Source of the DNA: Gnetum montanum | Lineage: Eukaryota; Streptophyta; Gnetopsida; Gnetales; Gnetaceae | Direction of reading: 5' to 3' | Length of the DNA: 36,045 nt | Assembly: GCA_015680685.1 (NCBI GenBank) | Contig: MNCI01001825.1 | Span: 562,775 to 598,819 of the forward strand | In this document: positions 11,051 through 21,479 of the stretch, one piece after another | How positions within the stretch are numbered: the first letter of the stretch is position 1 | Layout: every line of letters starts with the position of its first letter | Translations under genes and position numbers: made by a program | Notes under the pieces: generated by a model | The model's input: the letters and a program-made list of their open reading frames with translations, nothing else | The model's database searches: none | Told to the model about the DNA's origin: nothing

Positions 11051-12340
11051 TGAGGAGCTCCTTATATAGTTAGCATGGATGGCCATCTCCCCCATGACTG
11101 AGTTGAAAGGAGGAGATTCAAAATATTGAGCATGGTTGTCCATCTGATGAGGCATTTGTTTCATTAGCTTACTTAGGCTCATGGAAAGGTTTGACTTCTT
11201 GTATGTTGACTAGCTGCTTCTTATTTGGGCTCTCAGGTTTGTAGATCATCATGGCCCTAGAAGGAAAAGTTTTGTAAATGATGTAAGGTCCTTGACACAA
11301 CATATGGAACTTAGTTCATTGAGATATGTGTGTGGGGTTCTAGTAGAGGACCTTATCTCTTACTTTAAATTTGACTTTCCTATTCTACGGTCATGGCATT
11401 TTTTGTTGAATGCCTTGAGCAACTTGTTAGATGACAAGGCCACCAATTGGTTTTTGTCGAGCAAGTTGAGATTCATTAATCTTTTTTTTTTTGTGCTAGA
11501 CTTAAGTCAAGGTCAAGGTCATAGGCTATTGAAACTATATAGAGCTTAGATTCAATAAGAAGTGTTGGTAATTATCTGTACACCAACTCATAGGAAGAAT
11601 AACCTATAGAAAGTTTCCATGTTGAGCGGTAGGCCTGGAGGGCATCATTGAGTTTTGTGCTCTAGTCTTTCCTATATTTTTTGATAGTTCTCATTAGAAT
11701 CTTTATGATTTCTCTATTGGTAACCTAAGCTTTATCATTGGCTTGGGGATGGTAGGGTGTTATGAGTTTATGTTCAACCCTCAAGCATTACATAAGCTTA
11801 TGAAAAGTAGTGCTTGTAAAGTGAGTTCCATTATCAAAAATTAATATACATCACACACCAAAGCTATTTACAACATTTTTTTGTACAAACCGAGCATTAG
11901 TAGAAGATGTATAGTTGGTGACGACTACTGCTTCTACCCATTTTGTACAATAGTCAATAATGATTATGATGTATGCCTTTCCATTTGACATGGGCATGAT
12001 GGGATCCATGAAATCAATGCCCCAGATGTTGAAGGATTCTAGTGGCTGAATTCACTTCTAAGGTCCCTCCATTCAAGTAGCCATTCTACCATCTTGTTGG
12101 CAGCGTTCACAAGAGTGGACATATTGGTGAGCATCCCTAAAGATTACTGGCCAATAATACCCTACCATTAGGATTTTAATGGCCATGCATCTCCCAGCAT
12201 AATGGCCCCCACAAGAACCCTCATGAGCCACTTGGAGAATGCATAGTTGATTAACATTAGGGACACACCAACAAACTAGGTCATTAGCGCACACCTTGTA
12301 GAGGTGTACGTTGATCTCCATGAAGCATTTTACGTAGTGA
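11051..12340 (-). pseudogene. Copy A integrase, broken
   Basis: The minus strand carries an HHCC zinc-binding domain in 12073-12321 (AHEGSCGGH, then CERCQQDG) and then a DDE core. The first Asp lies in IDYCTKWVEA near 11970 and the second in FDNGTHF near 11830. The site expected to be the catalytic Glu (NGQxE in the family) reads N-D-K-A-stop, with the stop at 11725-11727. A frameshift lies between the two Asp segments near 11875. The C-terminal tail continues to about 11050. The enzyme would join cDNA ends to host DNA if whole; this copy cannot. Confidence 0.8.
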
Positions 12341-12479
12341 AGAAACTATTGTTTCTTTTGGTGGTCCAACTCTTATGACATCTCTTGGGTGAGAAGATAG
12401 GTGATAATGTCATCATACCATTTAGGCTCAGTGGGAAATTGTTCAGTTATAGTCTTGTAAAAGAAGAGTTCATCAAGAA

Positions 12480-12890
12480 ATAGATCAGATAATAGGCTTT
12501 CATCCTCTTTGTTGTTCCATCACAACTAAGTTAAATGGTCAACAACAACATTCTTAGTTCCCTTTCAATCTACCATCATAAGATCAAATTCTTGAAAGAT
12601 CACCAACCACTATATGACATGGGGGCTCACCATTGGCTTGCTCATCAAGAAGTGAATTGCACTATGGTCTATGTGCACAAACACCTTGTATCCAAGCACA
12701 TACTGCATCAATTTCTCTAGAGTGAACACCATGGTAATTAGTTCTTTTATTGTAGTGGTGTAGTTTAGTTGTGCATCCATAATGCTTTGACTTGTATAGT
12801 GGATATAATATGGATGTTTCTTGCCATCCATTTGTGTAAGCATATCTCCCAAGGTGTAATTTGATGCATCCATCATAACATGAAATGATC
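12480..12890 (-). pseudogene. Copy A RNase H domain
   Basis: The open minus frame at 12610-12876 reads MMDASNYTLGDMLTQ, then TTTIKELITMVFTLEKL, then VFVHIDHSAIHFL. This is the gypsy RNase H pattern, with acidic residues D (MDAS), E (KEL) and D (IDH) all kept. The domain removes RNA from the RNA:DNA hybrid during reverse transcription. It sits between RT (right) and integrase (left), as expected. Downstream sequence is interrupted. Confidence 0.8.
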
Positions 12891-12899
12891 AAGACTAGT

Positions 12900-13990
12900 C
12901 AAGTGCTTGTAGAATTGGGGTTTCTGCAAGTTTCTTTTTTAGTTGTTGGAATGCTTTTTCACATTCCTTGGTCCAGATAAATGGAGCATCTTTCTTCGTT
13001 AGCTTGACCAATGATTTTGTGATCTTAGAGAAATTCTCTATGAATCGTTAGTAGTAGCTAGTGTGTCCTAGGAATGACCAAACATTTTTGACAGTTTCTA
13101 GTTGATAGGTAATTCCTTGGATGATCCGTATTTTTTCAAGGTCTACCTCAATTCTTGCTTATGATATTCGATGCCCTAGTACAATGCCCTCTTGGACCAT
13201 TAGATGACTCTTTTGCCAATTGAGCTACAAATTTGTTTAAACACATCTTTTCAATACTTGCTTAAGGCGGTCGAGGGCTTGCTTAAATGTAACTTCATAG
13301 GTGGAGAAGTCATCTATGAAGACCTCCACACCACTACTAATTTACTATTAAAAAAATGCTTAAGACCAGGTTTGGAAGGTAGCAGGAGCATTGCATAGAC
13401 CAAAAGGCATCTTGCGATATGCAAATATTCCCTAGGAACTCATGAATGTTGTTTTAGCTTGGTCCTCTGGCACTATCTAGATAGGTTATAGCCACTATAA
13501 CCATCCAAAAAACTATAATAGTAATGCCCATACATGGTGTCAAAAATCTAATAAATGAATGATAATAGAAAATGATTCGTGAATGTTACCATATTTAGTA
13601 GCCAAAAATTGATGCAAAGTCATCATTTGCCTCCTTTCTTTGGCACAATCATGAGTGCGCTAACCCACTCACTATCAACAATGGGATAAATGAACCCTAC
13701 CTTGAGGAGTTGTTTGATTTTATCCTTGATGATCTACTTTAGTTTGGGGTTCAATTACCTCTGTAGCTACCTCTTTGGCTTCATGGCTGGGTTGGTGTAA
13801 ATACAATGCTGGCATATCCTAGGATCAATCCTTATGAGTTTAGGATATGACCAAGCAAAGGCTACTGACCATTTTTGACCACTTTTGATAGCATCTTTTT
13901 CTATTCTTGAGCAAGATTTGCATTGATTATTACTGGCTTTCCATTTTTTAGGAATACATATTCCATGCTAGTAGGTATAGTTTTAATTCA
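12900..13990 (-). pseudogene. Copy A reverse transcriptase, broken
   Basis: Read on the minus strand with frameshifts, the region shows MEYVFLKNGKPVIINA near 13965, GFIYPIVDSEWVSALMIVPKKGG near 13695-13630, and the catalytic box F-I-D-D-F-S-T-Y at 13318-13300. Both box aspartates (codons 13309-13314) are intact, unlike copy B. LDRLKQVL follows, as is usual. Several stops and shifts are present, including in the N-terminal third. The enzyme makes cDNA from the element RNA; this copy is dead. Confidence 0.8.
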
Positions 13991-14029
13991 AGCGGCTCTT
14001 CCTTGAAATTTTTAAGAATTTCCAACTCT

Positions 14030-14590
14030 CCCTAGTAGGTATCATCATTTGCATTATTAGAGAGTTGGTAATGAACTTGCTCTATCTCATCTATGCCTAC
14101 AAAATATGTGCATGCAAACTCTCAGTAGGTTCCATGCAAAGTGTGCTACTTTTAAGATCAGCGATTAACCATTGGGTGTCCTTTGTTTTGTGGAAGCTAC
14201 GTATAGAAACCTTTGAATATTTGCTTTTGGTGCACATTTCTTGCATGCAGAGATGGATGCTTATTTCATTGACTAGACTTTCTGCACATAATTGCACCCT
14301 ATACCATTGTACGTCATGCATAGGACTAGTTTCTTCTTGATCTTCTCAAATGCTTTTTCTTTAGACATTTCCAAGGAAGATCTCTAATGTCTATTCTTAC
14401 ATCAACGGTGCTTAGCCATGCCCTTTTCATAATGATTAGGAAGTATCCTTTGTAATTCTCCACCTTGATTACTAGGAAATCAGCAAGATAAGGCCACCCA
14501 CAGATAGTGGTCACAATGTCTTCCACTAGTCCCAATGGAGCAATGATGCACTAGTCTGCCAACTCTAATCTAATGTTGCTCTTCTTGAGA
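14030..14590 (-). other. Copy A spacer between protease and RT
   Basis: The sequence is related to 31990-32590 in copy B and, in part, to 28100-28345. It has two short overlapping frames but no domain that I recognise. It probably encoded a Pol linker. Confidence 0.5.
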
Positions 14591-14599
14591 GGAGGTAGG

Positions 14600-15350
14600 T
14601 TTCACGCAATATAAATATCATGAAAATTTAGGTTGAAATCGAAACTTGAATAAAGAAGGGATTTACATGGTTCATTCCTAGTAATTTACAAATAAATAAG
14701 AGGACTCCCAGGATTAGCTAATTTCCTAGGAGGGTTTCTAGCCCAAATCCAATCAGATATGACATATAACAATATGGATTCGGGGTGGGATTTGGTTTGG
14801 AGGGGACTCAAATGAATTTAATACAGTGGAAGATGGAGAAATAGGATTGCCAACTGCATGTGTATGTGAGGGCTTAGGTGGACAATTGGGTTGGAAGAAA
14901 GGTCTTTTCATAGATTGAGTGTTCAAACCCCTTAGTTGATGAACCAGGTGTAGATTAATAGCGCTAGTGGATTTGCATTGTTGCAATTGGGCTTGAAGTT
15001 CATCTTGCATAGATGGAGCAGGTGGTAGCTATGCTGAGGGTGGAGGAAGATGTGTAGGAATAGGAGGAGGATAAGGATAAACAGTGGTATCCCTTTTTAC
15101 ATATGGAGAATGAGTTCAATAATATTCAAGAGGGTAGTAGTGAGGTTGAAAAGTAGAAACATGACTGGAAGAGTCACATGGAGATAGAGGTTGCTAAATG
15201 TAATACCCATATGGATCAAGTTGTCTATAAGGGTATTACTATCTTGGTGGTGCCAACGTCTATGACTGTGGTTGCTACCATTGTTGATACTACTCGTATG
15301 ATTGCAGTGGAGTTCCACTTGGATAATATTGTTATTGCTAGTGGAACTAC
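14600..15350 (-). pseudogene. Copy A protease remnant and P/Q-rich gag-pol linker
   Basis: PGSPLIYL near 14720 matches the segment before the protease in copy B. Where copy B has ALLDLGS, copy A reads LLYSSFD, so the active-site Asp-x-Gly is gone. To the right, 14753-15010 (MQDELQAQLQQCKS, then a Pro/Ser/Thr-rich stretch) corresponds to the proline/glutamine-rich linker at 32800-33210 in copy B. Confidence 0.65.
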
Positions 15351-15433
15351 CTAGAATTGCCTTGGGGATAAGGCAACCTTCTGGGTGTTTTCCTTTGTGC
15401 TAGTCATGGATTCATAGCATACACCCCTAACTC

Positions 15434-17143
15434 CTATAAGTGTGACACTATGGGGCAACATCCCTTAGGATGTTTATAATGGTAGATGTCACATCCACTA
15501 TCATCATCTAATTTGCTTGTCGTCGCTTCTTCTACGACAACAATTTTGCCCTTAACCTCTTTGATTGATACGTTTAGCTTCCTTGTGCCTCCTACGAGCA
15601 CGATCACTACTTTGTTCTTTGGACTCTTCAGCAATTTTTAGGAGAGCTTGAAATCTACTATCCATACAATCTCATAACTAATAAACCTTGGCTAAAATTT
15701 CTAAGGTAAAATTTTAAAGTGATAAGGTATTCTGATTCACCACCTCATCAAGTGTTGATTCTTCCTTGTTGTCATAAAATCAAACCTCCCTTTTGTGAAT
15801 GGAAGGATCACAGTTATACTCTTCTGCACTTTTGCATTTCCTCAACTTTCCTTCTTCTTTTGCTGCTTGCTCAATTAATCATTGAATCTAATGGACTCTT
15901 AATTCTGACAATTTCTCTTGGGCATAGATGCCAAGAGTTCAACTCATTTCTGATTGAAGCCTATCTACAATGTGGTGAAGTTGCTCCAATTGAGAATAAC
16001 CATGGCCGCAATAAGAAATAGTATTGGCCCATGGTGGCATCCAAGGGTTCATGTGTCCCTTGTTACCATCCTTGGATCTACCTCCTCAAGTTGGACACTC
16101 AGTAGTATGTTTAAAATTTGTCATTAAATAGTTCGAGCATTGTACTTCACCATTTGATAGATTCTGGTTCTAAGGACTAGTACTAGTTCTCTACTTCTTT
16201 AATGAGTGTCCTTGGGAACAACTCATTTTCTGTGCTACACTCATTTTCTAAGGACCAGTACTAGTTCTCTACTTCTTTAATGAGTGTCCTTGAGTACTAG
16301 ATTCAGGTGCCTACGATGTCCTCTGCTACCCCTTCATTCATGGCATTAGGTCTCTCTCAAATGCCTATGCCCCTAGTCTTAACTTGCCCAATGGTCCCTT
16401 TGATCATCTTGGTCCCGTTGGCCACCTCCATCATGATTGCGCCCCCTATGGTTGCGTTCAAAGTTAGAAGAGAAAGAAGATGATGATGACGATGAAGAGG
16501 AAGGAGGACTAGCACCATCATGGTGCTTGCTACCCCCTCTTCGGTGATTGTGACCACAACCATGATCTTGTTTCTTATCTGCATCCCTACCTTGAATCTT
16601 CTCCTTGGATCCTCCTTTGTCATTGGACCCATTCTTGTGAAAACCTAGATTATGGATCTTGGACTATAGGTTTTGGTTGTGACCTCCTTCATCGAAGTTA
16701 AAGAGAGGAATTTCACTGAATGGAAAAGCCCTAAAGAAGGGTTCTCCACCATCTTTTTGGTATAGTAGGTATGGAGAATCATTGAACCACTTTACCTTTG
16801 CAGATTTGTAATGTTGCTCCAATTGTTAATCCCTTAGATGTTATGCCTTAGTGGGATGATAATCCCTGGTATCACTATCTTACACAACGTATTCAACATG
16901 AAGTCCCTGGAGACCTAATTGTATAAGCATTTGTTGAAGCATTGTAGGAACGAATCAATTAGGCGGCAACACAATGTTGCCCTTCATGTCTCACCATTGC
17001 AACAGTTGATCCTGGTGTAGGATGAAGGTGAAATTAGGTACATACTCATTAGGATGAGCATATACCACTCTATATTGTTGGGGCACCTGTTGATGTACTC
17101 TGTCAGACTTGGGTGAAGAATTATTCCTATGAGAACAAGACAT
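15434..17143 (-). pseudogene. Copy A gag, broken
   Basis: The most upstream ATG (complement of 17141-17143) opens MSCSHRNNSSPKSDRVHQQ, about 155 bases after the primer-binding site, which suits a gag start. Stops break the rest. Later segments include KVKWFNDSPYLLYQKDGG near 16750 and a basic and then serine-rich stretch near 16600-16440. At the other end (about 15495-15440) is a zinc-knuckle-like motif, CDIYHYKHPKGCC, in which the second Cys of the copy B version is Tyr. A 78-base tandem duplication lies inside (16168-16292). Gag would form the particle shell. Confidence 0.65.
16168..16292. repeat. Tandem duplication inside copy A gag (47 bp, period 78)
   Basis: 'ttctaaggactagtactag' through gagtgtccttg at 16168-16214 repeats at 16246-16292 with one difference. 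Copy B lacks the matching gag segment (it is truncated near 33990), so no outgroup is available. Confidence 0.8.
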
Positions 17144-17298
17144 CTTGTGTTAGAAAAGTAAAAATGCAGTGTGCTTTTTTTTAAAAAAGAATAAAATTGT
17201 TGTAGTTATGTTAAAGTATGATATGACTCTAGGGTTCATTCTAACGATTTTCAATAATTTTTTACTAAGTCCTAGATAGCGCATGTAACAACTAAAAG

Positions 17299-17316
17299 TC
17301 CCTAGAAATAGCACCA
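17299..17316 (-). other. Decayed tRNA-Asp-like primer-binding site
   Basis: On the minus strand, one base after the LTR end (...CATCA, then T), the sequence is TGGTGCTATTTCTAGGGA. The Athila-type site complementary to the tRNA-Asp 3' end is TGGCGCCGTTGCCGGGGA. Twelve of 18 positions agree, and five of the six differences are C-to-T or G-to-A. Confidence 0.65.
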
Positions 17317-17317
17317 A

Positions 17318-17860
17318 TGATGAGCAGCAAGGTACCCCTGTTTCCAACCATACAAATCACAAGCATTCAGGCATGATCCGGTCAAATTATTCAGACTTGA
17401 AGTTCTTAGGTACATTGGTTCTAGGATGTGAAATCTAATCATGACAATTGTTCTCTTCTCAACTATACTTGTGGAGCTTAATTGCATGGTTAAGTATAAT
17501 TGAGGCACATGATTTTATTATTTTTATATTTTATTTATCTATGATTAAGAATAGGTTGTAACGTAATTTATAATCAATTTAAATTAATCTAATTGCTATC
17601 AATAACTAACTATCCTAATGTAAGTATTCAATCCGACTTTTTGTACACATCTTGAACACTTATAATGTTGCTAGGTTACCAAACGTTAAATGTTACAGGG
17701 ATTACCAAGAGTCATACAAATGCTCGAAATGCTCGAAGTGCTCGAAGTGGTTGTACTTATGTGCCTAATTACTTGCTATTTAATCTAGTTAGCTTATTTT
17801 AGCTTAATTCCTTAAACACATTAAAGAAAATTGCATGAAACATTAAATGCATAAATAAAA
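17318..17860 (-). repeat. 5' LTR of copy A, truncated (543 bp)
   Basis: It starts TGATGAG at 17318 and follows the copy A 3' LTR closely up to 'cataaataaaa' at 17860; the 3' LTR continues for 300 more bases (to 9146). The lost part includes the promoter, so this copy lacks its 5' TATA box. Confidence 0.85.
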
Positions 17861-18279
17861 TTGATGGGACGCCATATCAAAAGCAGGAATTCATGTTCCA
17901 CTACACAAGAAAGAAGCAGCAATCCTGAGCGGCAATCAGGATTTTCTGCAATGGAAGGCATGGTTCCTTGGACATTAGATATTACTCTTTCTCTATCATA
18001 TATGATTTCTTTCCACAAACTTGGTACATTGATCTCTAGAGAAAGTAGCTGCAAAATAAGAAGTTCTTTCTGATAAACCAGTTTTTCTTCACGTTCCTTC
18101 ATCTCCATGATATGACATTTCATGACATTCTGAAAATCTTCAACTGCTTCAGTTACAATTCGGTTGCATCTCTGCAAATCTACCTGCTTTTTCATAAACT
18201 TTTTAATTTTCATTTTCAAGATTCTGCCGTGGGAAATTGCGTCTAACCCTCTCATCATTTTGCTTTTCTGATATTCCAT
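17861..18279 (-). pseudogene. Coiled-coil exon of unknown gene, cut by LTR
   Basis: A minus open frame starts at ATG 18279 (MEYQKSKMMRGLDAISHGR) and stays open into the adjoining LTR (about 152 codons; the last 13 or so come from LTR sequence). It has a basic N-terminus, then a Glu/Lys/Leu-rich coiled-coil-like stretch (IMEMKEREEKLVYQKELL), then MPSIAENPDCRSG. A pyrimidine-rich run and ttcttag lie just upstream, like a splice acceptor, with an in-frame TGA before the ATG. The region shows coding-like base use in contrast to its AT-rich flanks. A related, more decayed copy is at 20640-21540. I do not recognise the family. Confidence 0.5.
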
Positions 18280-19130
18280 AATAGCTTTTCAAAACCTAAG
18301 AAAAAGCTATTGCAACTCAATACAAAAGAATGCAACGAACCTGGACTACTGCCGAATCACCGCACAAGCGGATGCACAGTATGATTTGAATTCGTAGTTG
18401 TTCAGTCTTTTTTGTTTATATACATGCCTTTTAACGTCCCATTTAAGAAAGATTCCGACATTCTTGTTTCCAAATCCCATGATTTTTCTTTAATTAAAAT
18501 TAACAATGACGCCCATGAAATTTTTAAAGGGTTATAATAGTGGCCAAGTTTGCCCCTCAATACAAACGGAATGAGTGTTAATTCAAGGTTTTAAACAACC
18601 CCAAAATAAACCACGTTCATTTCTTTTGATTTTTTTTTTTATTCTCTTTTATTTTTAACTTCTTGTTAGTCCACCTCTTGGATGCTCAAGCACAAGATCA
18701 TCAAAAATTAATTGCATGCAGCCGTAGTGAGATCTTCAAAATGTAGCTGTAAAAATATAACGGAGATGGTAGATGGTTTAATTTATATAGATGTTCCAAG
18801 CTTGAACCAAATAATGCATATAGCAAAACTAAAATAAAATTAAAAATTATAATAATTATGATATAATAAAGTACCGTAATCATAGTTTTTATTAAAATAA
18901 TGAACTATAATACTATGTAATATAGCTATTACATAAGGGGAAATTATATACTATTTTGCTTCATCAATAGTATAATAATCTCTTGTTATCTTCAATTAAT
19001 AAGCTTTTAATAAGTATAGTTCAGAGAAGTTAATTATGAAAGTTTTGGGAAGGGGAACTCAAAAAATGTTTGAACACGACAATAGAAACAGAAGTAATGA
19101 AACCCAAAATAAGTGAAACATAGGCACATC
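18280..19130. other. Flank of the unknown exon; no gene seen
   Basis: 18290-18560 shares words with 22680-22930 ('ttccaaatcccatgattttt'; 'ataatagtggccaagttt'), so the duplicated segment extends beyond the exon. The rest is AT-rich with no coding signal. Confidence 0.4.
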
Positions 19131-19159
19131 CCAAAATTCATAGAAGTTTATAACTCAAT

Positions 19160-19225
19160 GCTACCTAGTAGAATCAAACCTGTGACTTGAGGTTACCAAG
19201 GTAAGACCCATACCACTAGGCTAAC
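19160..19225 (-). repeat. tRNA-derived SINE-like head (pol III A and B boxes)
   Basis: On the minus strand, TAGCCTAGTGG (19213-19223) fits the pol III A box, and GGTTTGATTCT (19170-19180) is a B box with one CG-to-TG-type change. Their spacing suits a tRNA-derived promoter. The segment between them resembles plant SINE heads more than a foldable tRNA: no acceptor stem or anticodon arm is evident. The SINE body and tail could not be defined, though sequence down to about 19030 may belong to it. Confidence 0.5.
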
Positions 19226-19259
19226 ACCTCATTGTTATGATTATAGGTACTCTATGGTA

Positions 19260-20433
19260 TATAGCTAAGTTAAAACTTTGGTAGAATAGAAGTATAACTC
19301 AAATAACAAATTTAATAAGAAACTACGCTACTTTTATTTATCCAAGAGAGACGGTTGCTATTGTTAGAAAATTTTCTAATCAAATGTGTGCTTCTACAAT
19401 CTATTGTGTTACCTATATTGAATTCATTTAAACATTATCTTTTTAAGGGTAAGGACATAAAAGGTTGCAACCTATTTTTCACAAGTACATCCCATGTTAA
19501 GATTGCCAGGATATAAAAACAACACCAACAATGGAATCACTTACAAAAAGGATTGCTACATCCCTCATTACAACATGGAGCTAAGTTTTCATTGTTTACC
19601 TTTGTTATTGTTGTTAAACAGTTTATAGTAAGCTACTACCACATGTGCTTGGTCTTGCTATAATTATTTTTTTACCTTTGTAATAGAGCTCCAAGCCTAA
19701 ATTATTTTATTTCAAATAATATTTTGGTGACATAAATATATTTTATCATTATAAAATGTACCATAAATATATTTTATCATTATTAAATGTACCAAAAGTG
19801 CTCCCAGGATTCCTACATCCAAAGAAAAAAAAAAGTGCAGCAAATCCACAAGTATGCATAGGTAATGTCATTCCCTCACCATTTCATGTTTTTACCCTTT
19901 TTTTTAAAGCTTCTTAGCACACATAATGAAAAAAAATTCACATAAAACAATACAAAAATATTAATTTGGAAGCTAAGAAAATATTAATTCTTAAAAATAA
20001 ACTATAGAAAGTATATTAATTTTGAATAAGACTATGAAAATAAAAAAATATTAATTTTGAAACTACAAGAAAGTTAGAGCCTAAAATATATTTTAAACTA
20101 TATGTGCACCAAGACATATAGCTAACACAACACTTTCAAAGTACTTCATTGCAAGTCCATCTGTTTTGAAAAAATAAATAAAAGGAAAATAGAGCTTGTT
20201 ATTTCCTAGATGTGCCTTGCAGTTAGATACATAGTAAACAAAATATTTTCGTAGAACTTACATAGAACATAATGGTGCCTTAAGTGTGACCCTAACTAGC
20301 AAACTCTTCCTTATCAATTCTTGCCTTTCTAAAAAAATAATAAAAGGAAAAAATGAAAGTCAAGTAAAATGTTAAAATTCCTCTCTATTTTGCACATGGG
20401 ATGATCAACTTTGTTACAACTTATTTTTTAATC
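19260..20433. other. AT-rich intergenic sequence
   Basis: No gene is seen. A two-unit tandem repeat lies at 19732-19793. 19930-20100 is A-rich with repeated 'atattaatt' words. Confidence 0.5.
19732..19793. repeat. 31-bp tandem repeat, two units
   Basis: The unit 'ataaatatattttatcatta' plus taaaatgtacc at 19732-19762 repeats directly at 19763-19793 with one mismatch. Confidence 0.9.
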
Positions 20434-20660
20434 ATCATCATCATCCTAGCTTTGTCCCAACAAATGAGGTCAGCTACATGAGCTCTCTTTTGTAATCGGC
20501 CCCTATGAAGAGCTAAATTTTTATTTATTTGCGGTTTCTTCAAATCATCTTCAATTGTTTTTTCCATATCCTTTTTGGTCTTCTTTTAAGTGGTTTGGTT
20601 ATAAAAATATTTCTTTGTACATATCCAAACCATCTAAGTCTTCCTCTTTCTTTTTTACCA
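20434..20660 (-). mobile_element. RTE-clade LINE, 3' terminal fragment with (ATC)n tail
   Basis: The plus strand opens with an atc run (20434-20446) followed by ctagctttgtcccaacaaat and gaggtcagctacatg, the complement of the well-known 3' end of plant RTE LINEs. On the minus strand the frame reads LRWFGYVQRN, RRPKRIWKKQLK and, after a shift, RAHVADLICWDKAR before the trinucleotide tail. This is a 5'-truncated insertion of about 220 bases, as is usual for LINEs. It is a separate fragment from the RT piece at 23340-24680. Confidence 0.75.
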
Positions 20661-20707
20661 TATATGATTTCCCACAATGAAATTGGTACATTATTGGATA
20701 AGTTTTG

Positions 20708-21237
20708 TGTTAAGTGTTAGTTAATGTGAAAAATCAAGAATTGTTAATTGTGTCAAGTAATGTGAAGAAAACTCTTCCTCTATTTCATATCAATTTAAGT
20801 TATGTCTTCATAAATTCTAGCTTTGTAATATCTTCTTGAGATATGATTAGCATTTTCTAAAATTATTTAAAGTTTGTAATATAAAAAAGACTGTTGTTTT
20901 CTCCTATAAATTAAGGGTGGGAAAATGTGTTAAGCACCACCACAACAATAGCAACAAAGTGTGAAAGGAAGGGCTTAAGAGTGTTGTGGTAGCAACAAGT
21001 TGTGAGAGCTATCATGGACAACTTACATCTTTTAGGATATTTTTTACCAAATAAAGGAAGAGCTTTGCATTGGTTCGATGGTTTTTTCCCCACTTTGGGA
21101 TTTTCCACATAAATTTCTATATATTTTTCCCATGGTTTTTTCCCCAATTTGGGGTTTTCCACATAAATTTCTATGTTTTCCCCAAGGTTTTTCCCCCACT
21201 TTGGAGGTTTCCAAGTAAAATTTCGTAGCATTTAACA
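20708..21237 (+). mobile_element. Solo copia-type LTR (530 bp)
   Basis: It starts TGTTAAGTG and ends CATTTAACA, giving inverted TGTTAA/TTAACA termini. A plant-type TATA box (tataaatta, 20905-20913) is present, and the second half has copia-like repeats of 'ggttttccacataaatttct' (21098-21170). Flanking bases are ttttg and aaatc, so no clear target duplication remains. It interrupts the second exon copy, and no internal element sequence accompanies it. Confidence 0.7.
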
Positions 21238-21479
21238 AAATCTATTAAACAAGAAGTTGTCTCTAAATTTTAATAAACTAGTTTTCTTCCTTGACTTCCA
21301 TAATATAACATTCCATGACATTATGCAAGTTTTAATTAGGTCTATCATTTTGCAAATCTATACACTTTCCCATGAATCTTTAAGTTTTCATTTTGGAGGT
21401 TCTATCTTGGGAAATTAGGTAGAAACCTCTCTCTTAGTTTCTTTTTTGAATTCAAATACCTAATACTAATTTCTCAAGA

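Larger units (their letters stand above)
8304..17860 (-). mobile_element. Athila-like Ty3/gypsy retrotransposon, copy A
   Basis: This is a minus-strand element with a 3' LTR at 8304-9146, a long noncoding 3' region, pol (integrase, RNase H, RT, dead protease), gag, a primer-binding site and a 5' LTR truncated to 17318-17860. The Pol order PR-RT-RH-INT places it in Ty3/gypsy. The decayed tRNA-Asp-like binding site and the long 3' segment after integrase point to the Athila/Tat side. The LTRs differ at many positions (roughly 80-85% identical by eye, not computed), so the insertion is old. Target-site duplication cannot be tested because the right LTR end is lost. Every coding segment has stops or frameshifts. 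Confidence 0.85.

Noticed and set aside
10817-11182. Minus 121-codon frame rich in F, I and Y that might suggest an env-like membrane protein
   Set aside because: The hydrophobic run comes from the A/T-rich gtaaaac repeat tract. The matching copy B region (28893-29132) shows the same low-complexity effect, with no signal peptide or conserved residues.
16357-16632. Minus Met-rich 91-codon frame
   Set aside because: It is an alternative frame across the gag serine/histidine-rich segment; another frame carries the gag-like sequence.
19160-19225. Functional tRNA gene
   Set aside because: Only the A and B boxes fit. No cloverleaf acceptor stem or clear anticodon arm could be formed by eye.
20911-21238. 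Minus frames with repeated GKKPWEK-type segments as a repeat protein
   Set aside because: They are the antisense of the repeated 'ttttccccaatttgggg' blocks within the solo copia LTR.
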